Shown piece by piece: positions 6,165-7,725 of a stretch of 7,725 nucleotides of DNA. The position numbers were made by a program, and so were the translations under genes. The stretch's first letter is position 1. The number at the start of each line of letters is the position of its first letter. Source of the stretch: Chloroflexota bacterium (GTDB lineage: Bacteria > Chloroflexota > Dehalococcoidia > Lucifugimonadales > UBA1127); the NCBI GenBank assembly GCA_028873745.1, contig JAPPNT010000175.1:1-7725 (forward strand), written 5' to 3'. Below the pieces are notes generated by a model, which searched no databases, was not told the DNA's origin, and was given only the letters and a program-made list of their open reading frames with translations.

Positions 6165-6617
6165 TCACCCTTGGAGCGCGTCCCCCATCACGTCCTCGAA
6201 GTCCCGCGACGTATCCACTGGCGCGAAGAACACCAGCCGGTACCAGTCCGGGTCGAGCACCACGAAATCCCGCACGTTCCACGGTCGCGAAACGGGCCCC
6301 TCCGCAATCTCCACGCCCCGGCCCGCAAGCTCCGCTGCCAGGTCATCGATGGGCATCGCATCCGCCAGGAAGGACAGCGCGACGCCGGCGCCCTTGGCCC
6401 GCCCGGCTTGCGTCGGTCCCGCCTCCGGCGCCAGCAGCAAGTCCGCGTGCTTCCGCCACCGCAGATGCGCCATTACGGTCTCGCCATCCGGCCCCGGCAG
6501 GCTGAACACGGTCGCGAATCCCACCTTCTCCGAATACCAGACCACCGACGCGTCAATGTCCGCAACGGAAAGCGTCGGGAACATCGCCATCGGGTAGATC
6601 TCCATCGGTTCCGTCAT
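6165..6617 (-). CDS. VOC superfamily (glyoxalase/bleomycin-resistance-fold) protein
   Basis: A 150-residue single VOC protein made of two beta-alpha-beta-beta-beta halves: FPTLSVADIDASVVWYSEKV (13-32) opens the first and GAGVALSFLADAMPIDDLAA (76-95) the second, ending in RPWNVRDFVVLDPDWYRLVF (111-130). The motif RPW-x-x-RDF-x-x-x-DPD is typical of bleomycin-resistance/dioxygenase-like members. In place of the common DPDGN there is DPDWY, and I cannot identify a full set of metal ligands, so it may bind a ligand rather than catalyse; the substrate is unknown. Its ATG overlaps the stop of the SET gene (ATGA), and AGGAG lies 7 bases upstream within that gene, so the two are probably one transcript. 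It faces shc tail to tail and belongs to a separate unit from the hopanoid operon. Confidence 0.85.
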   Translation of the reverse strand: MTEPMEIYPMAMFPTLSVADIDASVVWYSEKVGFATVFSLPGPDGETVMAHLRWRKHADLLLAPEAGPTQAGRAKGAGVALSFLADAMPIDDLAAELAGRGVEIAEGPVSRPWNVRDFVVLDPDWYRLVFFAPVDTSRDFEDVMGDALQG

Positions 6618-7135
6618 TGGCTAGCTCCTGCCATTCGCTGAGCATTTAACCTTCTCTGGATAAACCAAGAGAAGTAACCATCATACTTGCGCTGGATTAC
6701 CTCTTTCATCCAGTCACGTCCCGTTATGGACTTCCGGCAGAACGGAGTTCTGCAGTTGCACTCCATCTCGTAGTCCTCGTCGTCAGTCATTGCGTAGTCG
6801 ACTGTAAGCTCATTGTCCGCTGCGATATCGCGCATGGCGACGAAGGCGATCTGCCCCTGAACGCCAACGTTAGGGTCACACGAATGGTTGAGATGAATCA
6901 TGCCCCCTTCGCGCTCCTCCTGAGTGATGGGGCCGATGAACATGTCTTCCATGATCTGTATCTCGGCTTCTCCAACGACAAGTTGCACTTCGTCCCGCTG
7001 GTCGCGGGACAAGACATACCCACCCTTCATCACGACGACCTCACCCTTGGCGATGTGTTCACGGGCAAAGAGGCCTCGGCCGTCAATATTGCTGCGGCGT
7101 TTCTCAGTCTTTGGGGAGAAATAGGTCAAGTTCAC
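6614..7135 (-). CDS. Bacterial SET-domain protein, putative lysine methyltransferase
   Basis: A 173-residue stand-alone SET-domain protein. In order: NIDGRGLFA (16-24), the first SAM-binding motif; NHSCDPNVGV (83-92), the SET catalytic/pseudoknot motif; ELTVDYA (109-115), containing the conserved Tyr; then a post-SET-like zinc cluster with Cys126, Cys128 and Cys133; and a Trp/Arg-rich tail. Members transfer methyl from SAM to lysine; the target here is unknown. The frame is open to 7471, but I choose the GTG at 7135 because AGGAG lies 7 bases upstream, the same arrangement as in the VOC gene, and because residues from that point match SET proteins (VNLTYFSPKT). An ATG at 7195 is an alternative but has no ribosome site. 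Base composition is clearly lower in GC than the hopanoid genes, a possible sign of transfer. Confidence 0.85.
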   Translation of the reverse strand: MNLTYFSPKTEKRRSNIDGRGLFAREHIAKGEVVVMKGGYVLSRDQRDEVQLVVGEAEIQIMEDMFIGPITQEEREGGMIHLNHSCDPNVGVQGQIAFVAMRDIAADNELTVDYAMTDDEDYEMECNCRTPFCRKSITGRDWMKEVIQRKYDGYFSWFIQRRLNAQRMAGASQ

Positions 7136-7261
7136 TGTTTGGCTCCTGGCGCACGGGTGACTGGGGAGAGCAGGGGTAGCGGCAAGCCCGGTCATCGACT
7201 GGACGGTGGTGGGCCAATGCGTACCGATTTGCGACCTTTTCGCTGGGAGGTCTTGTTCTAG

Positions 7262-7340
7262 GAAGGGTCTTTCAGACACGGATAGCCCTTTGCGTCCCCG
7301 GCCCACTTTACCACTGGGAAGACTCCTCCGAATATACGTG
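7262..7340 (-). promoter_or_regulatory. GEMM (c-di-GMP-I riboswitch)-like core, partial match
   Basis: On the minus strand, GGGGACGCAAAG (7299-7288) matches the most conserved segment of GEMM riboswitches (GGGACGCAAAGCC). It is preceded by CACGTATA (from 7340), which loosely resembles the CACGCACA 5' element, and followed by a small hairpin (GTCT/AGAC). The usual GGCAAACC segment and the 3' tetraloop-receptor arm are not recognisable, so this may be chance. It would lie in the leader of the SET gene. Confidence 0.15.
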
Positions 7341-7475
7341 GTCAGGCAGCCTGTCGCTGATCCCCGTCTCATCCAGCGCCGAGGCCTCCAACAGCGACGC
7401 AGACCTGGCGAAGTTCGAGTTCTCCGTACTCTCTCGGCCCAGCTCGGCGAGAAGGTTCTCGTGCCTCTCATTCAT
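7308..7475 (-). CDS. Short hypothetical reading frame, doubtful
   Basis: An ATG at 7475 opens a 55-residue frame that is charged and looks helical (MNERHENLLAELGRES, then SLLEASALDETGISDRLPD), less Arg/Pro-biased than the obvious shadow frames here. There is no good ribosome binding site, and I recognise no family. It ends at 7308, about 170 bases before the SET gene start on the same strand. It may be a gene remnant or chance. Confidence 0.22.
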   Translation of the reverse strand: MNERHENLLAELGRESTENSNFARSASLLEASALDETGISDRLPDHVYSEESSQW

Positions 7476-7725
7476 CCGAAAGATGAACAAGGTCCCAGTG
7501 CTAGCGCGGGAGGGTGCATCAGACGGACGAGGCCCGATTCCCCGGCCAGATCGAGGAGGGCCGTCGTGTGATTCGTGTTGGGACGGACCCTGCCGGCTAT
7601 TGGCTGGAGGCCGAGGTCTGCCGGAGGCGCCGGCCTAGGCAGTCTTGCCGAGTCAGAGCATCCTCGTGGAACGGATCTGGCAGGTACCCCGAGTAGCCAG
7701 TCTACCGTTTGGTCAAAATCGATCG

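Larger units (their letters stand above)
7136..7725. other. Stretch without a confident gene upstream of the SET gene
   Basis: Apart from the doubtful short frame at 7308-7475, I see no gene with a ribosome site and recognisable content on either strand. Plus-strand frames at 7206-7571 and 7514-7696 are Arg/Ser/Pro-rich and unconvincing. The promoter of the SET/VOC unit should lie here, but no clear -35/-10 pair is visible. A minus-strand segment at 7288-7299 resembles the core of c-di-GMP riboswitches. The last bases (GGTCAAAATCGATCG, 7711-7725) might be the edge of another repeat, but cannot be judged. Confidence 0.4.

Noticed and set aside
7198..7471. N-terminal extension of the SET protein
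   Set aside because: The extension is Arg-rich and unrelated to SET proteins, and no ribosome site supports it; the GTG at 7135 has AGGAG at 7 bases.
7711..7725. Second insertion-sequence end at the right edge (GGTCAAAATC)
   Set aside because: Only a short resemblance to the left-edge repeat unit, and the window ends there.
1..7725. CRISPR array
   Set aside because: No regularly spaced repeat series is present; the only direct repeats are pairs.

Overview
The window (7725 bases, mostly about 70 % GC) carries a compact plus-strand hopanoid lipid operon followed by a convergent two-gene unit on the minus strand. Gene content and GC suggest a high-GC, hopanoid-making, probably soil or sediment bacterium. 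Several phyla fit, and the sequence shown does not let me choose among them.

Layout. 1-54: what looks like the end of an IS21-type insertion sequence. 153-317: a small CxxC/CxxC protein. 318-952: no protein gene that I believe; it holds two tandem hairpins, a direct-repeat promoter candidate (605-643) and a strongly folded leader. 953-6091: hpnH, a 122-residue Sm-like hypothetical protein, hpnG, hpnA and shc, packed with a 3-base gap, 11-base and 4-base overlaps, and one 57-base gap. 6092-6164: short convergent spacer. 6165-7135, minus strand: a SET-domain gene overlapping a VOC/glyoxalase-fold gene by ATGA. 7136-7725: no confident gene; weak signals only.

How the genes work together. Shc cyclises squalene to hopene, HpnH adds a 5'-deoxyadenosyl group to give adenosylhopane, and HpnG removes adenine to give the ribosylhopane stage on the way to bacteriohopanetetrol. 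HpnA is an SDR enzyme of unsettled role whose translation appears coupled to HpnG, which makes it a candidate for a later side-chain step. The squalene-making genes (hpnC/D/E), the transporter hpnN and the tailoring genes are not in the window. The conserved-looking small protein inside the operon has no known function.

Most interesting points: (1) the unexplained Sm-like protein embedded in the operon; (2) a roughly 300-base leader before hpnH with a continuous 15-bp helix and a hairpin loop displaying an anti-Shine-Dalgarno sequence, which could be an unrecognised RNA switch; (3) a 7-bp hairpin that hides the hpnA ribosome binding site inside the end of hpnG; (4) a bacterial SET-domain protein coupled to a VOC protein in lower-GC DNA.
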